64,000 bases of DNA from Flavihumibacter petaseus NBRC 106054 (GTDB taxonomy: Bacteria; Bacteroidota; Bacteroidia; Chitinophagales; Chitinophagaceae): contig NZ_BBWV01000007.1 in the NCBI RefSeq assembly GCF_000974785.1, positions 24,874 to 88,873 on the forward strand, written 5' to 3'. Every line of letters begins with the position of its first letter. Within the stretch, counting starts at the first letter, position 1. The notes below the pieces were generated by a model. The model saw only the letters and a list, made by a program, of their open reading frames with translations. It ran no database searches and had not been told where the DNA came from. The translations under genes were made by a program, and so were the position numbers. Positions 16,029 to 24,762 of the stretch are shown in pieces.

Positions 16029-17024
16029 TTAGTCTACGATGAAGGGATACTGCTCATCAACATATATATCCTTCAATACTTCGTCGTCACTGGGCCATGG
16101 GCTCTCTTCTGCAAATTTCACAGATTCATCTACCTCAGCTTCTACACGCTTGTCAATTGCCTGGATTTCCTCGGCAGTGGCAAACTTATTGTCAATAAGG
16201 GTCTTTCTCACCATTTCAATGGGATCACGGCCCTTATATTCTTCAACTTCTTCTTTTGTACGGTATTTCTGGGGATCAGATATGGAGTGCCCCTTGTAAC
16301 GATAAGTTTTTATTTCGATCAGGGTCGGACCATCGCCCTCCCTGGCACGTTTTACTGCTCTCGCGATACTCTCGTGAACAGCTTCCGGACTCATGCCATC
16401 GATAGAATCGGCAGGCATTTCATATGCGTCTGCAAGTTTATAGATATCATGCACGTTGGAAGTCCGCTCCACAGAAGTACCCATTGCATAATTGTTGTTC
16501 TCACAAATGAAAATAACCGGCAACTTCCACAACATGGCAAGGTTGAAGGTCTCGTGCAACATGCCCTGACGGGCTGCACCGTCACCAAAAAACGTAAGGC
16601 AGACAGCATCAGTTCCCCGATATTTCTCCGCGAAGGCAATCCCCGCTCCCGTTCCGATCTGTGCACCTACAATTCCGTGACCACCGAAAAACCTCTCCTT
16701 TTTTCCAAAAAAGTGCATACTGCCACCTTTTCCCTTAGCACAGCCCGTTGCTTTGCCATACAATTCTGCCATACACGACTTGGCACTGATACCCTTTGCG
16801 AGGGCCAGACCGTGATCACGATAAGCCGTAATAAATGCATCTTCGGGTTTGGTAGCAGTCATACATCCGGCGGCAATCGCTTCCTGCCCAACATAGGCAT
16901 GGAAAAAGCCCCGGATCTTACCTTCCATTTTATATTTCTCTTCAGCCTTCAGCTCGAACTGGCGAATCAGCTGCATCAGCTCGTACCAGTACAGATAGGT
17001 CTCTTTTGAAAATTTTATTGCCAC
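16029..17024 (-). CDS. pdhA: pyruvate dehydrogenase E1 component, alpha subunit
   Basis: Thiamine-diphosphate-dependent E1 alpha subunit of the pyruvate dehydrogenase complex, acting with a PdhB encoded elsewhere. 331 aa. Seen: FFHAYVGQEAIAAG, the GKGGSMHFF motif, the ThDP-binding GDGAARQGMLHE ... ENNNYAMGT, and the phosphorylation-loop region YRYKGHSISDPQKYR. The start is GTG at 17024. A consensus -7 box (TATCTTTG) lies 20 bp upstream. It heads the operon pdhA-TPR-ribH-lutA-like. Confidence 0.95.
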   Translation of the reverse strand: MAIKFSKETYLYWYELMQLIRQFELKAEEKYKMEGKIRGFFHAYVGQEAIAAGCMTATKPEDAFITAYRDHGLALAKGISAKSCMAELYGKATGCAKGKGGSMHFFGKKERFFGGHGIVGAQIGTGAGIAFAEKYRGTDAVCLTFFGDGAARQGMLHETFNLAMLWKLPVIFICENNNYAMGTSVERTSNVHDIYKLADAYEMPADSIDGMSPEAVHESIARAVKRAREGDGPTLIEIKTYRYKGHSISDPQKYRTKEEVEEYKGRDPIEMVRKTLIDNKFATAEEIQAIDKRVEAEVDESVKFAEESPWPSDDEVLKDIYVDEQYPFIVD

Positions 17025-17044
17025 TGGATTAGTTTTGAGACGGG

Positions 17045-17052
17045 CAAAGATA
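17045..17052 (-). promoter_or_regulatory. pdhA -7 box
   Basis: Minus-strand TATCTTTG, an exact TAnnTTTG match, 20 bp upstream of the GTG start. It lies in the 62-bp region shared with the divergent recF gene. Confidence 0.55.
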
Positions 17053-17086
17053 AGGGAAAAGGGGAAACAATTATATTGCAGACGCT

Positions 17087-18178
17087 TTGTTATCCATCCA
17101 ATCTATATCGGTTTTCCAGTATAAGAACTACGGGAACCAATCCTGGGATTTTAAGGAGAAAATTGTAGGAATTTCAGGCCGGAACGGTATCGGAAAAACC
17201 AACCTGCTTGATGCTGTTTACTATTGCTGTTTCACGAAAAGCTATTTTGCCAAGTCTGATACCCAACTGGTCACCCACGGCGCTCAGGGCCTCCGGGTAG
17301 CAGCCGAATTCCTCCGGAACGGCAGTCCATATTCCGTTACGGCCATAATCAGGGAAAACGGCAAAAAGGAATTCCGGGTGAATGACACCCTTTGCGAGAA
17401 AATGGCAGACCATATCGGCCAGCTTCCCGCTGTTATGGTAGCCCCCGATGACGTACAGATCATTACCGATGGCAGCGAAGAACGCCGGAGGTTCATGGAC
17501 AGCCTCTTTTCCCAGTTCGACCACCACTACCTGCTGCAACTCATGGCTTACAACCGGCTGTTGCTGCAGCGAAACGGCCTGTTGCGCCAGCTCAGTGAAA
17601 ATGGCAGAAAAGGATTGGACCTGCTGGACGTCATCGACGCACAGCTGCTAGCACCTGCACAATATGTTCATAATCAACGTAAAACATACCTGGCGCAGCT
17701 TATCGAAATTATAAAAAAACAATACGCAGGAATTGCAGGGGAAGACTATTTTCCCGATCTCAGTTACGAGAGCCCGCTTCTTGAAGACAGCCTCGCAAAA
17801 TGGCTGGAAAAAAACCGTGATAAAGACATTTTTGCACAACGGACGACTACCGGGCTGCACCGGGACGATCTGGCCATTAAGCTTGACGACAAACTGTTTC
17901 GTCTGACAGCATCCCAGGGCCAAAGAAAAAGCCTGCTCTTCGCTTTAAAACTGGCCGCCTTTGAAATGCTAAAAAACTTTAAGGGATTTGCTCCCCTCCT
18001 GCTCTTGGACGATGTTTTTGAAAAACTGGATGAAACCCGCATGCAAAACCTGCTCACGGAAGTTTGTGTACGAAATGACGGACAGGTGTTCCTAACGGAT
18101 ACCCACCCGGAGAGAATAAAAAAAAGCCTGGAAAGGCTTCATTCTGGATTCCAGCTACTGGAATTAGGGAAGGGTTAA
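17087..18178 (+). CDS. recF: DNA replication and repair protein RecF
   Basis: SMC-like ATPase that loads RecA at single-strand gaps with RecO/RecR. 363 aa. Seen: Walker A GRNGIGKT (31-38), QLPAVMVAPDDVQII, the signature TASQGQRKSLLFALKLA, and Walker B LLLLDDVFEKLD. Translation starts at TTG (17087); this gives the family-typical start LLSIQSISVFQYKNY and there is no ATG nearby in frame. An imperfect -7 box (TATATTG, 17072-17078) lies just before it. The DUF721 gene follows, a common neighbourhood for recF. Confidence 0.95.
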   Translation: MLSIQSISVFQYKNYGNQSWDFKEKIVGISGRNGIGKTNLLDAVYYCCFTKSYFAKSDTQLVTHGAQGLRVAAEFLRNGSPYSVTAIIRENGKKEFRVNDTLCEKMADHIGQLPAVMVAPDDVQIITDGSEERRRFMDSLFSQFDHHYLLQLMAYNRLLLQRNGLLRQLSENGRKGLDLLDVIDAQLLAPAQYVHNQRKTYLAQLIEIIKKQYAGIAGEDYFPDLSYESPLLEDSLAKWLEKNRDKDIFAQRTTTGLHRDDLAIKLDDKLFRLTASQGQRKSLLFALKLAAFEMLKNFKGFAPLLLLDDVFEKLDETRMQNLLTEVCVRNDGQVFLTDTHPERIKKSLERLHSGFQLLELGKG

Positions 18179-18403
18179 AACGGGTACGGCTAACTTGTGT
18201 GTGTATACGCGGGTTACCGGAGTGACTTTCAAAAGGGTACGGATCTTTTCGGTAAACATTAGGATCTTAGGATGGATATAAAAACGGGACCTTAACCGCA
18301 ATAAAGACTTGCAATGTTACGATTTGGTTGCAACAACAACTTGTGAAAAGGCCCGCTACCGCTATATTCCAGCCTTTCAGGGCATCAAGCTTTCTAAATC
18401 GGT

Positions 18404-18411
18404 TATATTTG
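18404..18411 (+). promoter_or_regulatory. -7 box of the DUF721 gene
   Basis: TATATTTG matches TAnnTTTG and ends only 4 bp before the ATG at 18416, predicting a leaderless mRNA. The preceding 225 bp after recF contain nothing else I recognise. Confidence 0.55.
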
Positions 18412-18415
18412 CACG

Positions 18416-18697
18416 ATGGGAGAATATTCACTAGCCGAAGCAATTCAGCAATTCCTCAGGAAGAGCCGTTTGAAATCGCCGGTGCAGGCATTACAGATAA
18501 CGGATGTGTGGGAACAGCTCATGGGTAAAACGATTGCCAAGTATACGGACAGCATTAAAATATATGGTGATAAATTATATATCACAACCGCAGTTGCTCC
18601 CCTTAAACAGGAACTTTTGTTCCAGAAAGACCAGATACTCCAACGCGTAAACGAAGCGCTCGGCGAAAAGACCATCCGTGAAGTAATCATTACCTGA
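18416..18697 (+). CDS. DUF721 / DciA-like protein
   Basis: 93-aa member of DUF721, the family that includes the replicative-helicase operator DciA. Seen: SLAEAIQQFLRKSRLKSPVQ, VWEQLMGKTIAKYT, and a KH-like core LYITTAVAPLKQELLFQK ending IREVIIT. Location after recF fits a replication/repair role. Whether it loads DnaB in this organism is inference. Its last 8 bp overlap the convergent permease gene. Confidence 0.85.
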   Translation: MGEYSLAEAIQQFLRKSRLKSPVQALQITDVWEQLMGKTIAKYTDSIKIYGDKLYITTAVAPLKQELLFQKDQILQRVNEALGEKTIREVIIT

Positions 18698-19736
18698 TCT
18701 CCCGCATCCGCGGATCCACCCATCGGTACAACACGTCAGCCAGAAAATTCACCAAAACAAAAAAACAGGCGGATACCAGAACGGCTCCCATCACCACCGG
18801 AAAATCCAGCTGGGCCAAAGCATCAACAGTTAGCTTACCCAACCCCTTCCAGCCGAAAATGTATTCTACAAAAAAAGCTCCGGCAAGTAATTCGGCAAAC
18901 CACCCTGTAATTGCTGTAATCACCGGATTCAGCGCATTCCGGAGCGCATGTTTCCAGATCACTTTCCATCGTGGCAGTCCCTTGGCTACAGCAGTGCGTA
19001 CATAATCCTGCTGCAGGGTGTCCAGCAGCGACGCACGGGTCAGCTGGGCAATGATCGCCAGCGGACGTATACCCAGTGTAATCGCAGGTAACCAGAGGTT
19101 ACCCAAGCTCAGAAATGGTTTGCCGGTGGTGGAATCCAGATCGAACCAGCTACCAGTCATATATAGTCCGGTGATGTCATGCAGGAGGAATCCGAATAAA
19201 TAAGCAATAGCAATTGCCATAAAAAACGATGGAGCAGAAATACCCAAAATGCTGGCAAATATCGTGGTCCCGTCCACCCAGGTATCCTTATAAACAGCTG
19301 ACAATACCCCGGCAGCAATTCCCATTATCGTGGCAAATATTATTGCAGCGCTCGCCAGCAGCAGGGTGCCTGGCAATGCGCCCGCAATCATCTCCCCTAC
19401 TTCTCTTCTTGTTTGGTAGGATCGCCGCAGATATGGTCTTTTGAATCCGAATTTCCAGTCCCCATTTCCAAAAAATATTCCCTTTAATTGTTTGTCGCGG
19501 ATGGTATTCCCATGGTGTACACATATGGGGGAGATATCATTCACATAATACAGGAACTGTTTCCAGCGGGGTTGATCCAACCCCAGGTCCTTGCGGATAT
19601 TCTCCCGCGTTTTCTGATCCGCCCGTTGCCCCATCACCAGGCGAGCAGGATCTCCAAAGCCCTGAAACAGCAGGAATACCAGCACGACCACCCCGAGCAG
19701 GACGAACATCGAATAGGTAAACCTCCGGAAGAACAT
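18690..19736 (-). CDS. peptide/nickel-type ABC transporter permease (DppB/OppB family)
   Basis: Inner-membrane permease of 348 aa for a peptide-type ABC importer. Seen: an N-terminal helix MFVLLGVVVLVFLLFQGFGD, the family pattern ARLVMGQRADQKTRENIRKDLG, a central periplasmic insert, several further helices, and the EAA loop near RTAVAKGLPRWKVIWKHALRNAL that contacts the ATPase. The ATPase, second permease and binding protein are not adjacent. The gene is 18 bp downstream of the DoxX gene on the same strand. Confidence 0.88.
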   Translation of the reverse strand: MFFRRFTYSMFVLLGVVVLVFLLFQGFGDPARLVMGQRADQKTRENIRKDLGLDQPRWKQFLYYVNDISPICVHHGNTIRDKQLKGIFFGNGDWKFGFKRPYLRRSYQTRREVGEMIAGALPGTLLLASAAIIFATIMGIAAGVLSAVYKDTWVDGTTIFASILGISAPSFFMAIAIAYLFGFLLHDITGLYMTGSWFDLDSTTGKPFLSLGNLWLPAITLGIRPLAIIAQLTRASLLDTLQQDYVRTAVAKGLPRWKVIWKHALRNALNPVITAITGWFAELLAGAFFVEYIFGWKGLGKLTVDALAQLDFPVVMGAVLVSACFFVLVNFLADVLYRWVDPRMREIR

Positions 19737-19754
19737 ACTTTAAGATTAAAGCGA

Positions 19755-20828
19755 TTAGCGCAGTTTATCTTTCAAAGCCCACTTATCCAGGATAACCCCC
19801 TGGTTTATCTTGTAAAGTGTCAGATTGTTCCGGGCCGCCGTTTTCACGGCCACCACATCGCACCGGAGCACCGGAACACCATTCAATTTTTCACCCAGCT
19901 GCTCTTCAACACTGCCGGCAACCGGACTAACAATATACATGGGCCTGAACTGGCTGAGTGCCCGGGTAACAGCATCCACATCATTTTTTTCGAGTTCCTT
20001 AATGAACAACCAGTATGCTTCACCAGGCTGTGACAACAACTCTCTGGTCGTATCAGTGCCGGTAGCAGAAAGTAATACAAAGTCCTTGATGGCTGGCTCT
20101 GCATTGCCTTTTCTGATCAGCTTGTCATACCTTCTGATAAAAGTGTACTGCTCATCTGAAAAATCTTCGGGAAATTTATCTGCCGTGAACTCCACCTCCT
20201 TACCTGCTTTCTGATAAACAAAACTGATTACTGAACTATCAGGAATTGAACCGGCGGGAATCCGCATCTGGTCCTGGATACGCTTACCCTCCTTGTAGGG
20301 AAGGCAATCAACCAGCGGAAGATGATACAGTACATGCCCCTGTAACGCAAAGCTGAAAACCGTAGTGACCGAAAGCAGTATTAACGATGCCCTGGTACTG
20401 AAACCTGGTTGAATCCTGTTTCTGTTCAGGAACAGGAATAGTATCAAAGCCAGCAAAAACAGGTCTTTCATGAACGACTGGTCAGCTGTAAGCGGGATAC
20501 AATCACCGAAACAGCCACAGGTTTTAATCTTGCCGCTGAAAAGTGCATATCCCGTCAGGAATGTAAAAAACAGGATAAGGCCAAGCAAGAGCCAACTGAA
20601 CAAACGCATCTGCCAGCCGAGTATGACCGCTACTCCGGCAATGATTTCAAAAGCGATCATCAGTATACTCAGTGCCAGTGTATACTGTTCCAAACCGGTC
20701 CAGTGCCATACTTCAAAAAATTCCTGCATCTTATAACTCAACCCAAGCGGGTCATTCGCTTTGATCAGGCCACTGAAGATGAACAACAGTCCGACTATAT
20801 ACCGGCAGATGATTAATAATGTTTTCAT
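19755..20828 (-). CDS. BT_3928-like DoxX/MauE family membrane protein
   Basis: 357-aa membrane protein with a DoxX-like four-helix N-terminal half (MKTLLIICRYIVGLLFIFSG; LALSILMIAFEIIAGVAVIL; LFSWLLLGLILFFTFLTGYA) that includes the cysteine motif KTCGCFGDCIPLT, as in MauE-type proteins linked to thiol redox chemistry. The second half is periplasmic and of unknown fold. This architecture matches the Bacteroidota BT_3928 family. It overlaps the DUF1599 gene by 4 bp, so the two are coupled. Role unknown; disulfide or quinone chemistry is a guess from the MauE relation. Confidence 0.8.
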   Translation of the reverse strand: MKTLLIICRYIVGLLFIFSGLIKANDPLGLSYKMQEFFEVWHWTGLEQYTLALSILMIAFEIIAGVAVILGWQMRLFSWLLLGLILFFTFLTGYALFSGKIKTCGCFGDCIPLTADQSFMKDLFLLALILFLFLNRNRIQPGFSTRASLILLSVTTVFSFALQGHVLYHLPLVDCLPYKEGKRIQDQMRIPAGSIPDSSVISFVYQKAGKEVEFTADKFPEDFSDEQYTFIRRYDKLIRKGNAEPAIKDFVLLSATGTDTTRELLSQPGEAYWLFIKELEKNDVDAVTRALSQFRPMYIVSPVAGSVEEQLGEKLNGVPVLRCDVVAVKTAARNNLTLYKINQGVILDKWALKDKLR

Positions 20829-21376
20829 GATTTGTGTTTGCCTTCCCCGATCATAATAAGGGCAAAGGCTGCATAATTAAAAATGTCAAGATAATTGGCG
20901 TCAATCCCCTCACTCACCAGCGTTAACCCGTCATTTGCCAGGATCTGCCTGATCCGGAGCAGTTTGGCCAGGATCAAATCAGTATAACTTTCCTGGCTCA
21001 TTTCCCTCCAGGCTTCGCCATAGTCATGATTCTTCCTGGCAAACAGGTCCGCAGCCTTTTTTACCTGCTCATCATAAAGCGTTTCAACCCTTTCAAAATC
21101 CAGGTCATTGCTGTTTTCAGACGGGATTGAAAGCTGTATCAGTCCAATAACGGCATAATTGAGGATACCGGTGAATTCACCGTCAATACTGTCATTGATA
21201 AGCTGACGGCCGGCCTCCTGTATCGTTCGTATCCGTTTTGCTTTGATAAATATCTGGTCGACAACTGAAATTGGCCGGTAAACCCGCCATGAGCTTCCAT
21301 AGTCGCGTGTCTTCTGCAGAAAAAGATTTCTGCACTGGGATACTACACTGGTGTATTGGTCTTGGGTGCTTTTCAT
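20825..21376 (-). CDS. DUF1599 domain-containing protein
   Basis: 183 aa made of two related halves: NLFLQKTRDYGSSWRVYRP ... LINDSIDGEFTGILNYAVI, and DLFARKNHDYGEAWREM ... LVSEGIDANYLDIFNYAAFA. This internal duplication is characteristic of DUF1599, a Bacteroidota family with a nucleotide-modification-like KxxDYG pattern but no established function. It is the first gene of a unit with the DoxX protein (4-bp overlap) and has a -7 box at 21408-21415. Confidence 0.88.
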   Translation of the reverse strand: MKSTQDQYTSVVSQCRNLFLQKTRDYGSSWRVYRPISVVDQIFIKAKRIRTIQEAGRQLINDSIDGEFTGILNYAVIGLIQLSIPSENSNDLDFERVETLYDEQVKKAADLFARKNHDYGEAWREMSQESYTDLILAKLLRIRQILANDGLTLVSEGIDANYLDIFNYAAFALIMIGEGKHKS

Positions 21377-21407
21377 GTAGATGCTGAAAAATGATCATCT
21401 TTAACGC

Positions 21408-21415
21408 CAAAAATA
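21408..21415 (-). promoter_or_regulatory. -7 box of the DUF1599 operon
   Basis: Minus-strand TATTTTTG, exact TAnnTTTG, 31 bp upstream of the ATG at 21376 and inside the 52-bp gap to the divergent folP. Confidence 0.5.
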
Positions 21416-21428
21416 AGGATTCGTTGTT

Positions 21429-22265
21429 ATGTACACTTTGAATTGCAGGGGCAGGTTACTGAACCTCTCCAAACCGGTGATCATGGGAATTTTGAACCTC
21501 ACGCCAGATTCTTTTTTTAGTGGCAGCCGGGTTGCAGATGAAAAACAACTCATATCCCGCGCTGCTGAGATGATCAGTGAAGGCGCAGAAATACTCGATA
21601 TCGGTGGTCAGAGTACAAGGCCCGGAAGTGAATTCCTGAGTGCCGCAGAAGAATGGGAAAGACTTGCACCGGTACTTGAAAAAATTTGCACTGCCTTTCC
21701 TGAAACAATCATTTCCATAGACACTTTTCATCATGAAGTTGCAATGCGGGCGGTTTCGGCCGGTGCTGGAATGGTTAATGATATCAGCGGGGGACAGCTG
21801 GATCCGGCAATGCTTGTCACGGTCGGAGCACTCAACGTGCCTTATGTATGTATGCACAGCAGGGGTACTCCTCAAACCATGACAGGATTGACCAGCTACA
21901 ATGACCTCGTACCCGACGTAACCGATTATTTTATTGAACGCATTGCAGCCTGCCGCGCAGCAGGAATTAAAGACATCATTCTTGATCCGGGCTTTGGATT
22001 TGCGAAAACAACGAAACAGAATTTCGATCTGCTTCGCCAGATGGATTCTTTTCAGATACTGGGCTTTCCCCTGCTACTGGGGATCTCGCGGAAAGGAATG
22101 ATCTGGAAAACACTGAATTCTTCTCCGGATCAGGCTTTGAATGGTACAACCGTATTAAACACTATCGGGTTATGCAAAGGAGCCAGCCTGTTGCGTGTAC
22201 ACGATGTTGCCCCGGCCCGGGAAGCCATACAATTATGGGAAACCCTGAATGGTAACGCATACTGA
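21429..22265 (+). CDS. folP: dihydropteroate synthase
   Basis: Folate-pathway enzyme condensing p-aminobenzoate with dihydropterin pyrophosphate; the sulfonamide target. 278 aa, normal length. Seen: MGILNLTPDSFFSGSR (pterin and pABA loops), DIGGQSTRPGS, SIDTFHHEVA, DPGFGFAKTTKQN and GISRKGMIWK, all standard DHPS motifs. It diverges from DUF1599 and is monocistronic as far as the sequence shows. Confidence 0.96.
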   Translation: MYTLNCRGRLLNLSKPVIMGILNLTPDSFFSGSRVADEKQLISRAAEMISEGAEILDIGGQSTRPGSEFLSAAEEWERLAPVLEKICTAFPETIISIDTFHHEVAMRAVSAGAGMVNDISGGQLDPAMLVTVGALNVPYVCMHSRGTPQTMTGLTSYNDLVPDVTDYFIERIAACRAAGIKDIILDPGFGFAKTTKQNFDLLRQMDSFQILGFPLLLGISRKGMIWKTLNSSPDQALNGTTVLNTIGLCKGASLLRVHDVAPAREAIQLWETLNGNAY

Positions 22266-22296
22266 AAAAAGAACCGGCAGCCTGTTGGCTGCCGGT
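22265..22296 (-). terminator. terminator of the DHH-FKBP transcript
   Basis: Perfect 10-bp stem ACCGGCAGCC / GGCTGCCGGT (22273-22282 with 22287-22296), 4-nt loop; the A-rich stretch GAAAAAAGAA at 22264-22273 supplies the U-tract on the minus strand. Could also work weakly for folP. Confidence 0.8.
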
Positions 22297-22302
22297 GTCT
22301 GG

Positions 22303-23217
22303 TTATTTATGTGCAGGTTGCGAAGCTGCAGGTGGAATAAGCGGATTCTGTTTGGGTGCAGGTGCACTGTCTGAAATGTTTACCATTTCCACATCAAACA
22401 TCAAAGCTTCGTTCTGGGAACCACCAGGACCGGGTCGCATGCCATAAGCAAGAAAACCTGGAATATAGAGTGTTCCTTTCCCTCCCTTTGCAAATTTTGT
22501 CAGGCCTTCGTCCCAACCCGGGATAACAGCGTGCTGACCAAGCGGGAAAGAAATGGGATCCTTTCCGGCTTCCATAGTTGATTCAAACTCCTTTCCTGTA
22601 GTGAGCAGTTTACCCCTGTATTTCACGGAAACAAATTTTCCGGAATCAGCCGTTGCCCCTGTGCCGGGTTCAGTTACTACCACATAGGTACCTTTACCGA
22701 TCTTTTCTGCCTTGATGCTGTTTTTCTGAAGATATGCTTCCACCACTGCGAGATCGCGGGCTTCCTGACCTTTCATTTCCTCAGCCTGGTTTGCTTTCAC
22801 TGCATCTTCATTTTCGAGCACATCCACCACTTTCAGGTAGAGTTTCATCTTGTCACCCTTTTTCATGAAGGGAGGCAGCATGGGGTTTCTTTTCAGGATG
22901 GTATCAACTTCCTGTACCACGATCACACTGTCACCTTTATGGAGCAGTTCAAATACTTCAGCCGGACTGTAAACCGGTCCGATGCTGTCGGCTTTAACAT
23001 ATGCCGGCATACCGCCGATGGATGTCTGAAGCGTGGAGTCATTAATTTTCTGTGTGTAGGACACTTTCAGAAACTGACCTCTTTTTACCTGAGGCCCGTC
23101 ACCTTTTTTTACAATTTTGTAAGCAAGACCGCTTTTAGTTTTGTTGTAATCACCGCTGTTGCCGCAAGCAGCCAGTAAGCCAGCAGCCGCAATTACCAAT
23201 AGAGACGTTTTTGTCAT
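22303..23217 (-). CDS. FKBP-type peptidyl-prolyl isomerase lipoprotein
   Basis: 304-aa lipoprotein (lipobox LLAAC near residue 18). The C-terminal part, about 180-285, is a canonical FKBP domain: VSVKYRGKLLTTGKEFEST, ISFPLGQHAVIPGWDEGL, KGTLYIPGFLAYG, and EALMFDVEMVNI. The N-terminal part (about 35-135) looks like a second, degenerate FKBP-like module (FLKVSYTQKINDSTLQTS; GDKMKLYLKVVDVL). It would speed proline isomerisation during folding in the periplasm. It begins 1 bp after the DHH gene stop and is followed by a terminator. Confidence 0.92.
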   Translation of the reverse strand: MTKTSLLVIAAAGLLAACGNSGDYNKTKSGLAYKIVKKGDGPQVKRGQFLKVSYTQKINDSTLQTSIGGMPAYVKADSIGPVYSPAEVFELLHKGDSVIVVQEVDTILKRNPMLPPFMKKGDKMKLYLKVVDVLENEDAVKANQAEEMKGQEARDLAVVEAYLQKNSIKAEKIGKGTYVVVTEPGTGATADSGKFVSVKYRGKLLTTGKEFESTMEAGKDPISFPLGQHAVIPGWDEGLTKFAKGGKGTLYIPGFLAYGMRPGPGGSQNEALMFDVEMVNISDSAPAPKQNPLIPPAASQPAHK

Positions 23218-23218
23218 T

Positions 23219-24232
23219 TTATACTAGTTGAAATTCTGAGGCATGTTCCTTTAATACCTTTTTGAAGGTTTTGACGGTGTCATCCAGTGAGGCACTGCTA
23301 CGACCGCCGGCAGCATTAAAATGGCCACCACCTTCAAAAAAGCGACGGGCAAAGGTATTGACATCCACCATTCCCTTACTCCGGAAGCTCCATTTTCTTT
23401 CCTCATCCCGGTCAATAACAATGGCAGCCATCTTAATCCCTTGAATACTAAGGGGATAGTTCACCAGACCTTCGGTATCGCCAGTCTTGATATCATATCT
23501 CAAAAGATCTGCTTTTGTTACGAAGATCAAAGCTGAATTGTATTCATAAAAAACCTCCAGCCGGTTCAGCAGTACATGGCCGATAAACCTTAACCGGTTT
23601 TCCAGGAAGTTATCGTAAATATTCTCATGTACCTGCGTATGGTGCAATCCGGCTGCTTTCAGGTGGGCAGCCATTTTATGCACATCTGCATTGGCAGCCG
23701 GGAACCGGAATGAACCGGTATCCCCGATCAGGCCGGCGTACAGGCACTGGGCGATAGAGGCATCGATCCACTCGTCTTTACCGGCAGCAATAATGAAATC
23801 GTAAACCATTTCACAGGTGCTGCTTTTTGCCGTATCACTGATCCCATAGTCAAAACTTTCGGTCGCTGGTTGCTGGTGGTGATCGATAAGTACTTTGGTT
23901 CCGGTCGCTTTGTCAACCACAGGCGCCAGGTGTTTGGCACGAATAAGCGTATTGAAATCGAGACAGAAAATCCATTCCGCATCACGGATGATCGCCTCTG
24001 ATTTTTCCCTGGTGATCTCATAATTCAACACTTTCTCTGCACCAGGCATCCAGTCAAGGAATGCCGCCCAGTTCGTGGGAGAGATAACGGTAACCTGGTG
24101 GCCCCAACGAACCAGCAGGTGATATAACGCCAGACTCGACCCCATCGCATCAGGATCAGGCTTCTGGTGTGTCGTGATCACGATGCGCGCAGGCTGGTTC
24201 AGCTGCTGAAATATAAGATGGATTGGTTGCAT
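23219..24232 (-). CDS. DHH family phosphoesterase, NrnA-like
   Basis: 337 aa, of the group that degrades nanoRNA and/or pAp or cyclic dinucleotide products. Seen: DPDAMGSSLAL (26-36), CLDFN, the name-giving DHH (VLIDHHQQP), GLIGDTGSFRFP, and the C-terminal DHHA1 motif GGGHFNAAGG. All metal-binding motifs are intact. Its -7 box lies 8 bp upstream of the ATG. It forms a two-gene operon with the FKBP gene. NrnA versus GdpP-type activity cannot be told apart here, but it lacks the membrane and GGDEF parts of GdpP. Confidence 0.9.
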   Translation of the reverse strand: MQPIHLIFQQLNQPARIVITTHQKPDPDAMGSSLALYHLLVRWGHQVTVISPTNWAAFLDWMPGAEKVLNYEITREKSEAIIRDAEWIFCLDFNTLIRAKHLAPVVDKATGTKVLIDHHQQPATESFDYGISDTAKSSTCEMVYDFIIAAGKDEWIDASIAQCLYAGLIGDTGSFRFPAANADVHKMAAHLKAAGLHHTQVHENIYDNFLENRLRFIGHVLLNRLEVFYEYNSALIFVTKADLLRYDIKTGDTEGLVNYPLSIQGIKMAAIVIDRDEERKWSFRSKGMVDVNTFARRFFEGGGHFNAAGGRSSASLDDTVKTFKKVLKEHASEFQLV

Positions 24233-24240
24233 AAAGCGGG

Positions 24241-24248
24241 CAAATGTA
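24241..24248 (-). promoter_or_regulatory. -7 box of the DHH operon
   Basis: Minus-strand TACATTTG, exact TAnnTTTG, 8 bp upstream of the ATG at 24232; its divergent counterpart for ndk starts 12 bp away. Confidence 0.5.
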
Positions 24249-24260
24249 AGGAAAATTGGC

Positions 24261-24268
24261 TACCTTTG
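24261..24268 (+). promoter_or_regulatory. ndk -7 box
   Basis: TACCTTTG, exact TAnnTTTG, 20 bp upstream of the ATG at 24289. It supports that start over the in-frame codon at 24256. Confidence 0.55.
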
Positions 24269-24288
24269 CGGCCCAAATAGCCAAAGAT

Positions 24289-24705
24289 ATGAGCAACAGA
24301 ACATTTACGATGATCAAGCCCGACGCGATGAAAAACGGCCATGCAGGCGCTATCCTGGATCGCTTCATCAAGGAAGGTTTTCGTGTAGTGGCCCTCAAGC
24401 AGACGAAGCTGAGTGAAGAAAAAGCGGGTGAATTTTATGCTATCCACCGGGAACGTCCCTTTTATGGTGAACTGGTTTCCTTTATGAGCAGTGGTGTTAT
24501 CGTCGCAGCAATCCTTGAAAAAGCGAATGCCGTAGCTGATTTCCGCACCCTGATCGGCGCTACTGACCCCGCAAAGGCAGCAGAAGGAACAATCCGTAAG
24601 CAATTTGCAAATTCAGTTGGAGAAAATGCTGTACACGGCAGCGATAGTGACGAGAATGCAGCTATCGAAGGTGCATTCTTCTTTAGCGGACTGGAACAAT
24701 ACTAA
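24289..24705 (+). CDS. ndk: nucleoside diphosphate kinase
   Basis: 138-aa enzyme passing the gamma phosphate from ATP to other (d)NDPs through a phospho-histidine. Seen: [17 protein letters not shown] (4-20), [15 protein letters not shown], and the active-site His116 in NAVHGSDS. Length and motifs are complete. Start at 24289 fits the family N-terminus ([13 protein letters not shown]); the longer form would include the promoter. A terminator follows. Confidence 0.97.
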   Translation: MSNRTFTMIKPDAMKNGHAGAILDRFIKEGFRVVALKQTKLSEEKAGEFYAIHRERPFYGELVSFMSSGVIVAAILEKANAVADFRTLIGATDPAKAAEGTIRKQFANSVGENAVHGSDSDENAAIEGAFFFSGLEQY

Positions 24706-24727
24706 TATCTTTCCATTTTATCAGAGC

Positions 24728-24762
24728 AGTGGGTAGGTTCAAACCTGCCCACTAATTTTTTG
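24728..24762 (+). terminator. terminator of ndk
   Basis: Twelve-bp stem AGTGGGTAGGTT / AACCTGCCCACT (24728-24739 with 24742-24753, one G-T pair), then AATTTTTTG. Its 3' side overlaps the stop of the convergent TraB gene. Confidence 0.75.

Noticed and set aside
16287..17009. 240-codon open frame opposite pdhA
   Set aside because: Antisense shadow of a motif-complete pdhA.
18690..19736. Peptide ABC importer operon
   Set aside because: Only one permease gene is present; neighbours are unrelated, so no complete importer can be claimed here.
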